Shown: positions 1-9,308 of the stretch, piece by piece
Layout of the letters: each line of letters opens with the position of its first letter
Position numbering within the stretch: position 1 is the first letter of the stretch
NCBI GenBank assembly: GCA_003194525.1
Contig: NBIV01000168.1
Coordinates: forward strand, 113,260 to 177,259
Origin: Gracilariopsis chorda
Lineage: Eukaryota; Rhodophyta; Florideophyceae; Gracilariales; Gracilariaceae
Reading direction: 5' to 3'
DNA: 64,000 nucleotides
Translations under genes and position numbers: made by a program
Notes under the pieces: model-generated
The model's database searches: none
Seen by the model: only the letters and a program-made list of their open reading frames with translations
What the model was told of the DNA's origin: nothing

Positions 1-886
1 GGGCGTGTACAGCTGCGGTTTTCAACCATTCGGTATCAACCTTGAATCCAAGTCGTTCCATATCCGTGAGCAGTTCGCCGAACGGAACTAGCAAGGCCAC
101 ATACAAATCATACAAGGTTTGATATCTAGCAGTGATCTGAGTGGTACTGTTGCATCCGTGAATGCGCATGGTCTGCAGCTCGGTGCGCAAGCGATGGCAC
201 AAACGGTGCGTGAGCTCAGCGTCCATGGAAGCGTACTGAATCCATTCGTGCCTCAAGGCCGGGTTGTTGTGAATAGCGAGAGTGTGCAAGGCGGCCTTTT
301 TCCCAAGCAGGGCGGAGAAGCGTTCATGCATGGGGGTCTTTCTGAGCCCGTCGTGCAAAAACTGTTTACAAAGCTCTTGCAAGGAGTACTTGCGGAGTGA
401 AGAATCGGCCAATCGAGCCATGTGCATAGTATCGCCAGCAAAGCCACGAAGCGCAATGCCGTGGTTTGCCAGTACGTGTCTGTCAAACGAATAGTTGTGC
501 CACACCTTTTGCGTGGCGCGACTCTCGAAGTACGGGCGCAGCACCTGCAAGACGCCCGGTTGCAAGCAATCCACAAAGAGACGGGCGCCCGTGCCAAAGT
601 CGACATGATGGCCAGCGTACGCAGTGGCGCAGATGACGCGGCCATTGCCAACCGGCGACTGCCTGGACGGATCGACGGCGTGCGTTTCGGTGTCCCACGC
701 GACGACGGTGTCCGGGGGCAGTTCAAACAAGGCAGCGACGACGGAGGTGGCGGCGCGAACGTCCTGCACGACGGTGACATTGTCCGGGTGCGGCGCGGGG
801 GAAAGCGCGCCGGCGGCGTGCGCGAACAAGCGGCGGCACGCTGCGCGGCGTACGGCGCGATGGAGACGAGGCGCAAGCAGCGGCAT
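1..886 (-). CDS. Organellar DNA polymerase (POP, family A), N-terminal part, runs off window
   Basis: This is the 5' part of a plant/protist-type organellar DNA polymerase, which replicates plastid and/or mitochondrial DNA. The frame is open from the ATG at 886 to the window edge, so the 3' end is missing. Residues 1-30 are Arg/Ala/Leu-rich without acidic residues and look like an organelle presequence. The 3'-5' exonuclease domain follows with its three motifs intact: Exo I VAWDTET (D65, E67), Exo II VWHNYSFD (residues 128-135) and Exo III YASMD (Y218, D222). After it comes the stretch leading into the polymerase domain (PFGELLTDMERLGF). The frame stays open upstream to a stop near 1041 but has no earlier ATG, so 886 is the best start. 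The DNA is very GC-rich at the 5' end. The family call is firm; the polymerase half cannot be seen. Confidence 0.88.
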   Translation of the reverse strand, partial: MPLLAPRLHRAVRRAACRRLFAHAAGALSPAPHPDNVTVVQDVRAATSVVAALFELPPDTVVAWDTETHAVDPSRQSPVGNGRVICATAYAGHHVDFGTGARLFVDCLQPGVLQVLRPYFESRATQKVWHNYSFDRHVLANHGIALRGFAGDTMHMARLADSSLRKYSLQELCKQFLHDGLRKTPMHERFSALLGKKAALHTLAIHNNPALRHEWIQYASMDAELTHRLCHRLRTELQTMRIHGCNSTTQITARYQTLYDLYVALLVPFGELLTDMERLGFKVDTEWLKTAAVHA

Positions 887-3881
887 CGCCGTCGCGGCGC
901 GCAGGCGGGGCGCGCGCCGCGCCGCGCGTGTCAAACGCAACAGCGCCAGCGCGCCGCTCGCGCACGTGGCTACGCGTCCACGCGGCTTGTCGCTGCCAGT
1001 ACGAGCTGGGTAAGGGACTGGTCTTACAAGCAAAAGCCCATGCCATTAGTGTCGCTGCTAGTACGCTCGGGGTGAGGGATACCGTATGGAGTCACTGGCG
1101 CAGTAGCAGTTGAAGTGGAGTAGCAGACAAAGTGAGAATGATATTGTGAGTGTCATTATGCACGAGGAAACGACATCGGACGACGACAGTCCTTAATATG
1201 CCCCGTTCTTAGCTAAAAGAGGACAATAAATGGGTTCGTAGCTCGAGAGTACCAGCACGGGCATGCAATGCCAATATAGTGAATAGGCACCAACTGTGAC
1301 AAAGAACCAAGATGAAAGGAAGAAAACAAACCCAGTAGTGACCGCACAACACAACCAGCGCCAAAGTTCGGGACAATGTAGCAAAAGACTACACCAGCAA
1401 GTATCCTACGCAATCAAAACCTTAGATCTAGCGTGATGCTGATGATCAGTTTAAGTATAACACAATGTTCAACACGTACGACCAAAAACTTAGGTCTAGT
1501 ACGTGGCCGAAACGTTTTGTGCTACAAAATACGGACCCAAACAAATTCAGTGTAGTAAAAGCACGTAAGAAGATGCGGGAGATTTGGCCGCAACACGTAT
1601 AGGGATGGGTGGTGAAGAGTGTGGTTGATGGCAGGAAGGGGCAGACTACTCTAAGAGAAGGTGGGAGTTGCTAAAGAGAGGAGAAGTGGTCTGGCCCGAG
1701 TTGGCTTGGAGGCCGCCGAGCTCGGGATTTTGTATACAATTGTTCTATGTGCATACACCCTAGTTGTGCATACTAGGTCTAGGTAACACCCCATAATAAC
1801 CTGTTATGGGACATCTCCTTGCCATGAGGGACCAGCTTTGCAAAAGGTATTATACCTCTTAGGTTGTTTTGTCGTCTTTATAATATCTGGTGAGGGCTCT
1901 AGATAATTCAACGAAAATTGTTCCAGCCACCTCATCATGCCCCGGCCAGACGCAACCGCCATCATTTGCAATATTTCTGAGGACTCTAGTTCCTCTATCC
2001 CATACTGTGACCTCTTCGAAGTGGAAGCAAAAGAAGAAAGCGCGTTGTCACCTTCTTGGACCACACAAATGGCAACGGAAACACTTCCTGATAATGTTGA
2101 GGGCTTCGAGTTTTCCTCGCCTTTACTGCTCGAACTACAGGGAATCTTAGGTCGTATTCCGGAGAAAGAGTTGAAAATGGAAGACGTCCTTACCACTCTT
2201 AATGGTCTCATATCCCAAGCGCCAACATTGTATGGGCGCGGACTGATGCATGGGGCAGTATTTGCTTCAAATTGTCATTGCTTGCAGAATTCTACTCCTC
2301 TTCATTCCTGCTTCCCTATTATAGACCAGCGTCTTAGTAAGTAAACACCGCTGTAAGCTTCCTCTACCTTTGCTTCTTCGCGGCAGGCACGGTAGCTGGA
2401 GCGTGTGTGGCAGCACGTGCAATGCGAAAAGATGCTCTGCTAGGTGAGAAACAGGGTGCAAACAGCGGTGTACAGCTCGCGACGGTGTCTGGGAGCGGGG
2501 AGAGGGGGTAAATGACGGACATGGGGCTGGATGGCGCTGCTGCTGCAGCGGACTGTGGCGGCAGGTGCGATCTTAGTGGCTCTGTTCGGGGCGCAGCGGC
2601 TGCGGCGGCGGGATGCTAGCTGCGCCACGGGGGAAGTTGTGTGGGAAGCGGCGAGAGATCAGACACCACGTTCCAAGCACGCAAGAACTGGAGAGAGCGC
2701 TACAAGTATCTGGCACCACCCAGCGTACAGGGCAATTTGGCCTTTAAGCAGACCGCAAAGGCACTATAAAGCGCACGAGGCTGCGCGAGACGGCGACGGA
2801 AAAGCGGCACCGCGCGGTGCACAAGCTGTGTGGTTGCTCAGCTGAGGCAAGAGTATGCATTGCGACATCCCACCACGGTGAGACCGGCGAGTTAATCTCT
2901 GCCTGGCTCCAGTGGAGTGGTGGCAAACGTCACTTCCCTCTGCGGGTGCAATTGAAAGTGGCAGGTGGGCAGAGGAGGACGGCTGGCGTGGTCGTCGGTG
3001 AGGATGGCTATGAGTGGCACCAGAGGTGGAAACGCCAAGAGGGGGGTTGGCCCTTAGAATGAGATCGCATCCCATATTGACTCCACCCCGTTTCCGCCTT
3101 TTCCACCTAGGGCACTGATGGGGGAGAATGCCTGACATTCATCTATGGCAACAGCAGGGGATAAAGTGCCTGCAAGTGCCTGACAGATATGTATCCTAAT
3201 CATTCGTTTCACTAAGTGGAGCCAGAAGGACGGATAGTTGCAATTTATCCATTTTTAATGTAGTACAGTATGATTAATTCAACTAACTGCTTGAATTTCC
3301 AAGAAATCCATTATTCGCATGGGGCCTTTCCGAATCGCATTAAGGTAGGAGATGCGAGTTCTGAAGGCCAGGCCAGGTTGCCCCACTTACTAGTGTCTAT
3401 CCGCCCGGATGTAATGTTGCCAAATGATTATTTTTTGAAGGTTTTGAACCTTTCATACACGCGTCAGAAACGGTGTTTTTGAATCAAAAGTACGTTTTTG
3501 ATATCAAAAAAGCCGGTTTTCTGAAGCTCTGTAGTAAATTAGCCATATTTCACAAGCACATCTCTATCAACCCATTTGGTTGTCTTAAGTTTCTGCTTCT
3601 CACCTAGCATAAACAACGGAAGCTTAGAATTTTTGCTATACAAAAACATGTTGCATAACTTATACGGACTACAAAAGGCAAAAAATTCCGATCAAAATAA
3701 CTAAAATTAAACGTAAAGTTGATTGTTTTGACCTCATATGAGGTCAGCGGTCCGATAGACACTAGTGGTAGAGGCTTCCATTTAGGGGGCTTCAGAAAAT
3801 TGATTTCTGGGGCTCAAAAATCAGAAAATCGATTTTTGAAAGCCACAAAACTAAACCGCACCCAGAAAAGGCGGAAACCGA
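887..3881. other. Intergenic stretch, no recognisable gene
   Basis: No recognisable gene. Two overlapping open frames of 135 codons lie on opposite strands (1937-2344 plus, 1804-2211 minus); neither resembles a known family. Around 2530-3060 GC-richer sequence has broken frames on the plus strand that could be an eroded gene. About 3480-3880 is AT-rich and adjoins the end of the DIRS-like element, so it may hold its terminal repeat, which I could not delimit. Confidence 0.4.
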
Positions 3882-5640
3882 CTATTCCCACCCCGTCTGA
3901 CCAACATGGTTTAAGTAAACGATGATGGACGAGTTAACGCACTCGATTTTTTGTTTGGCTTGAGCAAGAAAATCGAGTTTGGGAAGAGTTGAAGCTCCAG
4001 GCTGTAAGTAGCAGAGGAGCATATCAGGTTTTTTCCAGCTGCCACGACGTTGGATGTGCAAGATATGCTCATTTTCTGTGTAGTCAGGCGTCGCACCACC
4101 ATAGCGGAAGCAGTGCGATGTGATGTGCGGGCTTCTCGGATCTGTGGTGCAATGCCCCAAAGGGGAAAAACACCGAAAGACGTTCGGGATCTTCCTCTCA
4201 CGAGTTGAACCCATTTGGGTAGAGCCCTCCCACAGGTGTCACGGCGAAGCCGGTTTGTAAGACCAGGGACACCTGTCACGACTTGCGCAGGGAGGTGAAG
4301 GCGAAGAATCGGTATCCGCGTGAGCGGGGTGTGGTCCTCAGTAGGGGTATGTTTCCACGTAAGTGGCGATGTGTGAGCGGGTGCACACAGGAGGGCCGCG
4401 GGTAGCGGGATGTACTACCCTGAACAGGGGAAAAGGAGGAGAGTGAAGGGAAAGGAGGAAGAGTGGGCGAGGGTGAGTCGCGAGAGTGACGAACAAATAC
4501 GGCAATGCCGGTGGACAGGACTCCCTATACAGGGCGAAACACCAATGTGATTGGAACAATTATACTCCCAAGCATGGGTCTCTTTAGGTGTGCAAGGGGG
4601 TTAGTGGTCCCGTGGTTCACGGCGTTTCCCTCCAAGGAGGAGTTGAGAACGCGTGGAAGCGACAACAACTAGAGCCAATTCCCCAGGTTGGGGTCCCTTG
4701 TTGGGGAAGCTTTAGTGGTGCGACGGCAGTGCGCCGTCGCACTAAATACTAACTTCCCAGAAATGGGTGTGAAAATAATAAATACAATCAACTAAAATTA
4801 TTAGAAATACTCCACATTTTGTGGCAATATCCACTACTGTGGCCAACCGCCAATTGGCCCAAAACCGTGTCCCACGTGTCCATATCCACCATAGTGGGGC
4901 GTAGTTCATACACACACTACACAACCGATAATATCGGGAAACCAATCAAGTACCAGGAATCCCTCCCTGAGGGCGTTGCACTTCAGGACTATAGCAGAGG
5001 TGATTATCAAGGATATTACGAATGTGCTCGTTTAACTGCTCATTTTGGAGCATAAAAAGCTGCGAATTCGGATCAAGATTCTTATGTAGCGCAAAAAATC
5101 GTTGCAAATATTGCTAAAGCAATGGTGTCCGAATAATCACACTTTGTTGTAGCTGGCAGGTTCTACTTCGTTGTAAAATCAGGATATCAGCATGGGACTC
5201 ATGTAGCTCAAAGGGGAGTATGTTTTTCCATTGGAGCGCTGCTAAAGCACTAGACCGCAGATAACAGTCCAAAGAAAGCAGGATAGAAAGGCCAAACTTG
5301 AACGAGTAGAGGCGATTTCCAAAATAGGCCAGAGCAACTGCTAAAGCACGAGGACAAGGTTTGTATTGCTGGCTAGGTACTAGCCGCTCTCAAATAAGCA
5401 ATGCTTTATGCGAAAGCGGGAGCTGACGTTTCAGTTCGGGCAGAAAAAATAAAACGGCAGTTCTTGTCTGAGCACAGATGCCCTTTACAGCTCCTTCGTT
5501 GGAGTGATATATGTAGGAAAAATATTCCACAAGCAGTGTGTCAATTTCATCGAGTGATGCGCTTTTCCGATTTTCTTCGCACCATTTCAAAAACTGATTC
5601 AAGACTTATAAATATCGTTACTTCGTCGCGAGGGCCGGTG
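3882..5640 (-). pseudogene. DIRS tyrosine recombinase, broken, interrupted by a solo LTR
   Basis: The N-terminal core-binding part lies at 5390-5602 (FLKWCEENRKSASLDEID, then a short helical stretch ending PLSHKALL). The catalytic C-terminal part lies at 3882-4142, with SHCFRYGGAT (the H-x-x-R box) followed by RGSWKKPDMLLCYLQPG carrying the likely nucleophile Tyr. The solo LTR at 4143-4985 falls between them; across it the frame runs YSP | RSPHITSHCFR once one target-site copy is removed. Between 5300 and 5000 the frame is disturbed. Recombinases of this family insert the circular DIRS DNA without a target duplication. It is a pseudogene because it is interrupted and contains stops. Confidence 0.68.
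4143..4985 (+). repeat. Solo LTR A, gypsy-related family
   Basis: An 843-bp solo LTR. It begins TGTGGTGCAATG, matching the start of the complete gypsy LTR at 6192, and ends GTTGCACTTCA, a mutated form of ATTGCACCACA. It is flanked by GGATC (4138-4142) and GGACT (4986-4990), an imperfect 5-bp target-site duplication. The internal layout parallels the complete LTR: a GAGCCCTCC tract near the start and an AACTAAAAT tract near the end. It interrupts the recombinase of the DIRS element, so it is younger than that element. Confidence 0.68.
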
Positions 5641-6191
5641 AGGCCCGAGCTAAGTCAAAACCGTCGTGATGGGACATCTGCAGGATTAATTTCTGAGGGG
5701 ATCCAGATCGGAATAATCGGTAGTTCCGCAGCTAGTAACAATGCAGATATTCGACGGCTGGCTCGCTGAAGCGTGGGCGCAGACGTTCGGCTTTTTCCGA
5801 GGAAAAAATACAAGACTTATGAATCGATGAGAGAGGAAATGCGACAACCTATGGGACGGGACTGCCTACATAGCCACCTGAGACGAAAGAGTAACGCTTC
5901 GGTCTCAAGTACATTAATGTGCGCAGGGCACCGCCATCCATGCGATTGGATTAGTTTCCAATCTAAGGACTTGAGGTGGTCCCCAACAATTGAGAAATCA
6001 AGTGCTTGATTTCCCAATTCTCGAGGATCGTTTCCCGGAAAAATGGGTTTTAGAAAATCAGATTGATGCGCCACAATTGACGTTTGCGGGGAGTGGTGGA
6101 TGTTCATAGGGGCTTAGGGAGCTGCTCTTCCTCGTGTGCTAGCATCGGTGCATAATAAAAACGGACAGTGATCCGCTTTCATGTCAGCATG
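5641..6191 (-). pseudogene. DIRS RNase H domain, broken, continues from the RT at 17743
   Basis: The frame entering from the RT (LLLHA at 17743) resumes at 6191 as HADMKADHCPFLLCTDAS, which carries the first RNase H aspartate. It continues with SHGWRCPAHINVLETEALLFRLRW (the conserved glutamate region), then LIDS and IWIPSEINPADVPSR, typical of the end of this RNase H type. Three in-frame stops interrupt it, at about 6114, 5817 and 5652. The one after LIDS lies where relatives carry Gln, so a CAA to TAA change is likely. Nonsense changes rather than rearrangement killed this part. Confidence 0.68.
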
Positions 6192-7129
6192 TGTGGTGCA
6201 ATACCACACGCGGAAAGGATCCTGCGACAGCGGCAAAGTCACCCAAGGTGTCCGAGCCTTGCTCCCTTGGTGAGGGCGGCTCAGAGGTAGAGCCCTCCGA
6301 ACGTGACCGACACGAGTCGGATGTAGGGCCGAACGGTCACTTCTCGCACAGCGCACGGAGGTGTGGGAGAATCGGATCTAGCGCTCGACGGACAGTCGAT
6401 CAGTGTGCAACTCGGTGTTGCCGGTGGTCTGGTGGAGTCCGCTGTATGCTGCGGCGCGGCGAGTGGAACACCCACGAATGAGGGAACGATCCGTACAACG
6501 GTATCCTCTAGGACAAAGAAATGAGGGGTGGGGAACGAGCCGCACGGCCGGCGCGGACTCGTGACGAGCAATAAATATCCCGAGACGTCGGGGCCAAACC
6601 TGATACAGGGCGGAGTAGAAACAGTCCGTATGACGGTGAACAGAAGAAGAAACAACAAAAGAAAACAGAAAGTAGTCCGTAAGTAACGGTGGTATCACTC
6701 CTTGATGTGCAAGGGGGGTGACGGAGCCGGATCGGTAGCAGCACTCCCCTAGGTTGGGGTCGTAGCCGTATACCAACGGTCAAAGTCAGAGCCAAAACCC
6801 TTGTTGAGGTTTTCTTCCGTAGGGTCGGCGGCGAGTGCCGCCACCTAAGTACGGCCACTGTAGTGTGGATTACTAACTAAAAATAACTAATTACCCCGGG
6901 TGCACCGGGCCTGACATCCACGTGTGCGTGGTGGCTCACTTGGCATGAGCCGTCCACTCAGGCGGTGTGCACTACACGTGTTACCCACAAGTACCCCCTT
7001 CATAGGGGCATCTCCCATATAATGGGTTAGCCCAATACACCTCATGTATTCCGTATCCCAACGGCTAACCACGCATCTTATATGAAGAGCGATTTGATTC
7101 CCTCTACCTCCGGAGGCTATTGCACCACA
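6192..7129 (-). repeat. Gypsy 3' LTR (left copy)
   Basis: 938 bp with a perfect 12-bp terminal inverted repeat, TGTGGTGCAATA at the left and TATTGCACCACA at the right. GCATG lies immediately left of it. Differences seen against the right copy: one fewer G near 6367, and two substitutions near 6226 and 6549. A short AT-rich tract (AACTAAAAATAACTAA) sits near 6875. Confidence 0.93.
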
Positions 7130-7141
7130 TCTCCTCCTCCT
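7130..7141 (-). promoter_or_regulatory. Polypurine tract of the gypsy element
   Basis: On the minus strand, AGGAGGAGGAGA lies directly against the 3' LTR. This is the expected position and composition of the plus-strand DNA primer of an LTR retrotransposon. Confidence 0.78.
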
Positions 7142-7184
7142 GAGGTGAAAACACTGGAACAACTTCGGCGACTTCCATCCCAAG

Positions 7185-8321
7185 ATGGCCATAAATAACC
7201 GAGAGGACTCGGGCGATGCAACCGACTCATCGGAGAGCCAACGCGAACTCGCGCTTGTTCCTTACCATCCTTTTCCACGCCATCCAACGACAGCTGCGAG
7301 GGACTCCAACCAACCACCAACCAACCCGTCATCGGGTCCTTCCTCTCCGCGAATCCCGCGGTATCCGAGGCGCACTCCGACTGCTCGGGTATATGTTCCC
7401 GTGCAGCCACGGTTTCGTTTGGCTCCCTTGCCACCTCCGCTCGCGACGGCTCCACCATCGGTGGCTCCAAGTGATGACATCCCCGCAGGCGCTGGTCAAC
7501 CAAACCAATCGTTCCTCCGCGATTGGAGCGACGCACCCGGCGCGTCGATGCCTGCCGCTTCTAGTGGGTGGCCAACGTATGGCGCCTTGCGCATCCGGAC
7601 TCCGGCGAGGCATTCCGAGTGGTTCGCTCGGGCTCCTTGGTTCTATCCCGAGGCTGTTCGGAACACTCCGCTCATCGATTCGTATGCGGTGGACGGAATC
7701 CTACCCGGTAGGCTACCGGTGAGCGTTGTCCGGTCGTGGGACTGGTTGGCGCACGTTGCGCTCTCCACGCCACTACTGTGGTGGGCGTCAAACGAAACGG
7801 AACACCGGGCGAGAAGTGAGATGGCCCGATTGGGCTATCGCCGATACCATCGGTTGGCAAACGAAGTGCCCGTTCCGTCGAGGTATGGGTTCGACGTCGC
7901 GTATTACCGTACTTACGGAGAAGCCTCCTATGGAGACCGCTTATACGGGGTGATACCAGAGTTGGACCAGTACTCTGGAAGTGTCCAGCCATACCAGGAC
8001 CTGGTTCTCTGGACACGACCGATTCTGCGGGCTGAGTTCCGGTACCTCTGCAAGAGTTCACGCGGTGAGTTCTTCGAGATGGTCCGCTTTGAGCGGAAGC
8101 AACGTTCCCGTCGGGGGCTCCTGGTACCATACCAGCACATCGAGATCGAACGCCTCTCGTCGAGGGCCTGGAATAGATACGTTCCGCTGCCTACTTTCTG
8201 GCCTGCGGTGGAAGTCCCTCGAGGGTGCAACGTTGAGTTGCCTCCGTGTCTCACGTACGTGTACTCACGGTTCTTGCAAAATCCGCCTCGTGGTCTCTGG
8301 AGTCTCCTAGCGACGGAGTAG
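7185..8321 (+). CDS. Antisense accessory ORF of the gypsy element, part 1
   Basis: A 378-codon frame on the strand opposite to gag-pol, between the chromodomain and the polypurine tract. I do not recognise the product. Residues 1-110 are Pro/Ser/Arg-rich and probably disordered. From about 115 the protein becomes globular and rich in Trp, Tyr and Arg (for example WLAHVALSTPLLWWASN, YGFDVAYYRTYGEASYGDRLYG, RFERKQRSRRGLLVPYQ), unlike a chance shadow frame. It ends at a TAG (8319-8321), after which the same frame stays open to 8924. Plant Tat-lineage gypsy elements (Grande, RIRE2) also carry antisense ORFs after pol, but I see no sequence link. The start ATG lies 55 bp inside the LTR boundary, so the adjacent LTR could drive it. 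Confidence 0.6.
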   Translation: MAINNREDSGDATDSSESQRELALVPYHPFPRHPTTAARDSNQPPTNPSSGPSSPRIPRYPRRTPTARVYVPVQPRFRLAPLPPPLATAPPSVAPSDDIPAGAGQPNQSFLRDWSDAPGASMPAASSGWPTYGALRIRTPARHSEWFARAPWFYPEAVRNTPLIDSYAVDGILPGRLPVSVVRSWDWLAHVALSTPLLWWASNETEHRARSEMARLGYRRYHRLANEVPVPSRYGFDVAYYRTYGEASYGDRLYGVIPELDQYSGSVQPYQDLVLWTRPILRAEFRYLCKSSRGEFFEMVRFERKQRSRRGLLVPYQHIEIERLSSRAWNRYVPLPTFWPAVEVPRGCNVELPPCLTYVYSRFLQNPPRGLWSLLATE

Positions 8322-8924
8322 ACCGTCCGGGTTGCAGCCTTCCTCCTGTGGGAGGTGTACGACAAGTACCGGGTCTGGTTCATTCCAGAGTTGCTCCGCC
8401 ATTCCATTCGCGGTTTGGATCTCTCCGAGGTACTCGGTTCCGTGCGTAATGCGCGAGAAGCCACCGGGTTGGTGGACGTGATCGACCAGGTCGACTGGGA
8501 CACTGTACCGGCAACTCAAGCGTCGGAAGGGATCCGCCGTCGGTGGGATAAGTCTCCTGGACGGAATGTCGCTGCGGGCGATTTCGTATACTTCGACCCG
8601 TGGCAATGGGAGCAGATATCCGCTAGCGAAGCGGCTGAGCGGCGCCGTGCGGAACGGATTATCCCCGATGATCATCCAAGGGGCTTCGTGTTCGTCGAGG
8701 AAGACGAGGGTGGCGAGGAATATGAGGAAATCGCTGAAGCGGGGTCACCGATGTCGGATGGCGATGGCGTGGTCGAGGAGATCGACATCACCGACAATGT
8801 CGGGGCATCCAGTGGTGCTGGTGACATTCCCTCGTGCGGGGGCGATGCTCCAGTGGCTCCTCCTTCCCCGGTGGCGGGGGGGGGGGTGCGAACAACAGTA
8901 GCACCAATCCGCAAGTTGCAGTAG
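8322..8924 (+). CDS. In-frame continuation of the antisense ORF after one TAG
   Basis: The reading frame of the 378-codon ORF continues without another stop for 200 codons (TVRVAAFLLWEVYDKYRVWF onward) to a TAG at 8922. It includes LLRHSIRGLDLSEVLGSV, then a Trp/Tyr-rich stretch (VYFDPWQWEQISASEAAERRRAE), then a long acidic tail (EEDEGGEEYEEIAEAG) and a Gly/Pro/Ala end. No ATG is needed if the two parts are one protein of about 579 residues interrupted by a nonsense codon or read through. A stand-alone gene is less likely, as there is no good ATG near its beginning. Confidence 0.5.
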   Translation, partial: TVRVAAFLLWEVYDKYRVWFIPELLRHSIRGLDLSEVLGSVRNAREATGLVDVIDQVDWDTVPATQASEGIRRRWDKSPGRNVAAGDFVYFDPWQWEQISASEAAERRRAERIIPDDHPRGFVFVEEDEGGEEYEEIAEAGSPMSDGDGVVEEIDITDNVGASSGAGDIPSCGGDAPVAPPSPVAGGGVRTTVAPIRKLQ

Positions 8925-9308
8925 TCCGCTAATTCCTCGCTGGAGTTGGTGTACCCGTACCAGATACGGTAACCACCCTTGCCCAGTTGCAAGCGCTCGC
9001 CTCCGAATACTTTCGGGGAGGAGGTGGCGGTGGTAACTCTGGTGGGTACTTCTCCGGGATGGGAGGAAATCTCCCCTAACATGGGGTTTAGACTCGTGTG
9101 GTAGTCCCATGATAGAGTGGGTGCCACCTGTGAATAGGTGGTAAACTTCTCCGGCAGCCGCCGGCTTGGCATGCTTCTTCTTCTCTTCCTTCCTTCTTCT
9201 TCTTCACTCCGCCACGGGGCGTGCTTTCCGCAATAAGCGGTATGTTTCTCCGCAATTAGGGGGTTGCGCTCAATAATGTGGGTGTCACTCCACAGAAGGT
9301 CTGGGTGG

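Noticed and set aside
253..876. 207-codon minus-strand frame beside the POP gene
   Set aside because: It overlaps the POP frame, which shows three intact exonuclease motifs; the 207-codon frame is a Ser/Arg/Pro-rich shadow of GC-rich coding DNA.
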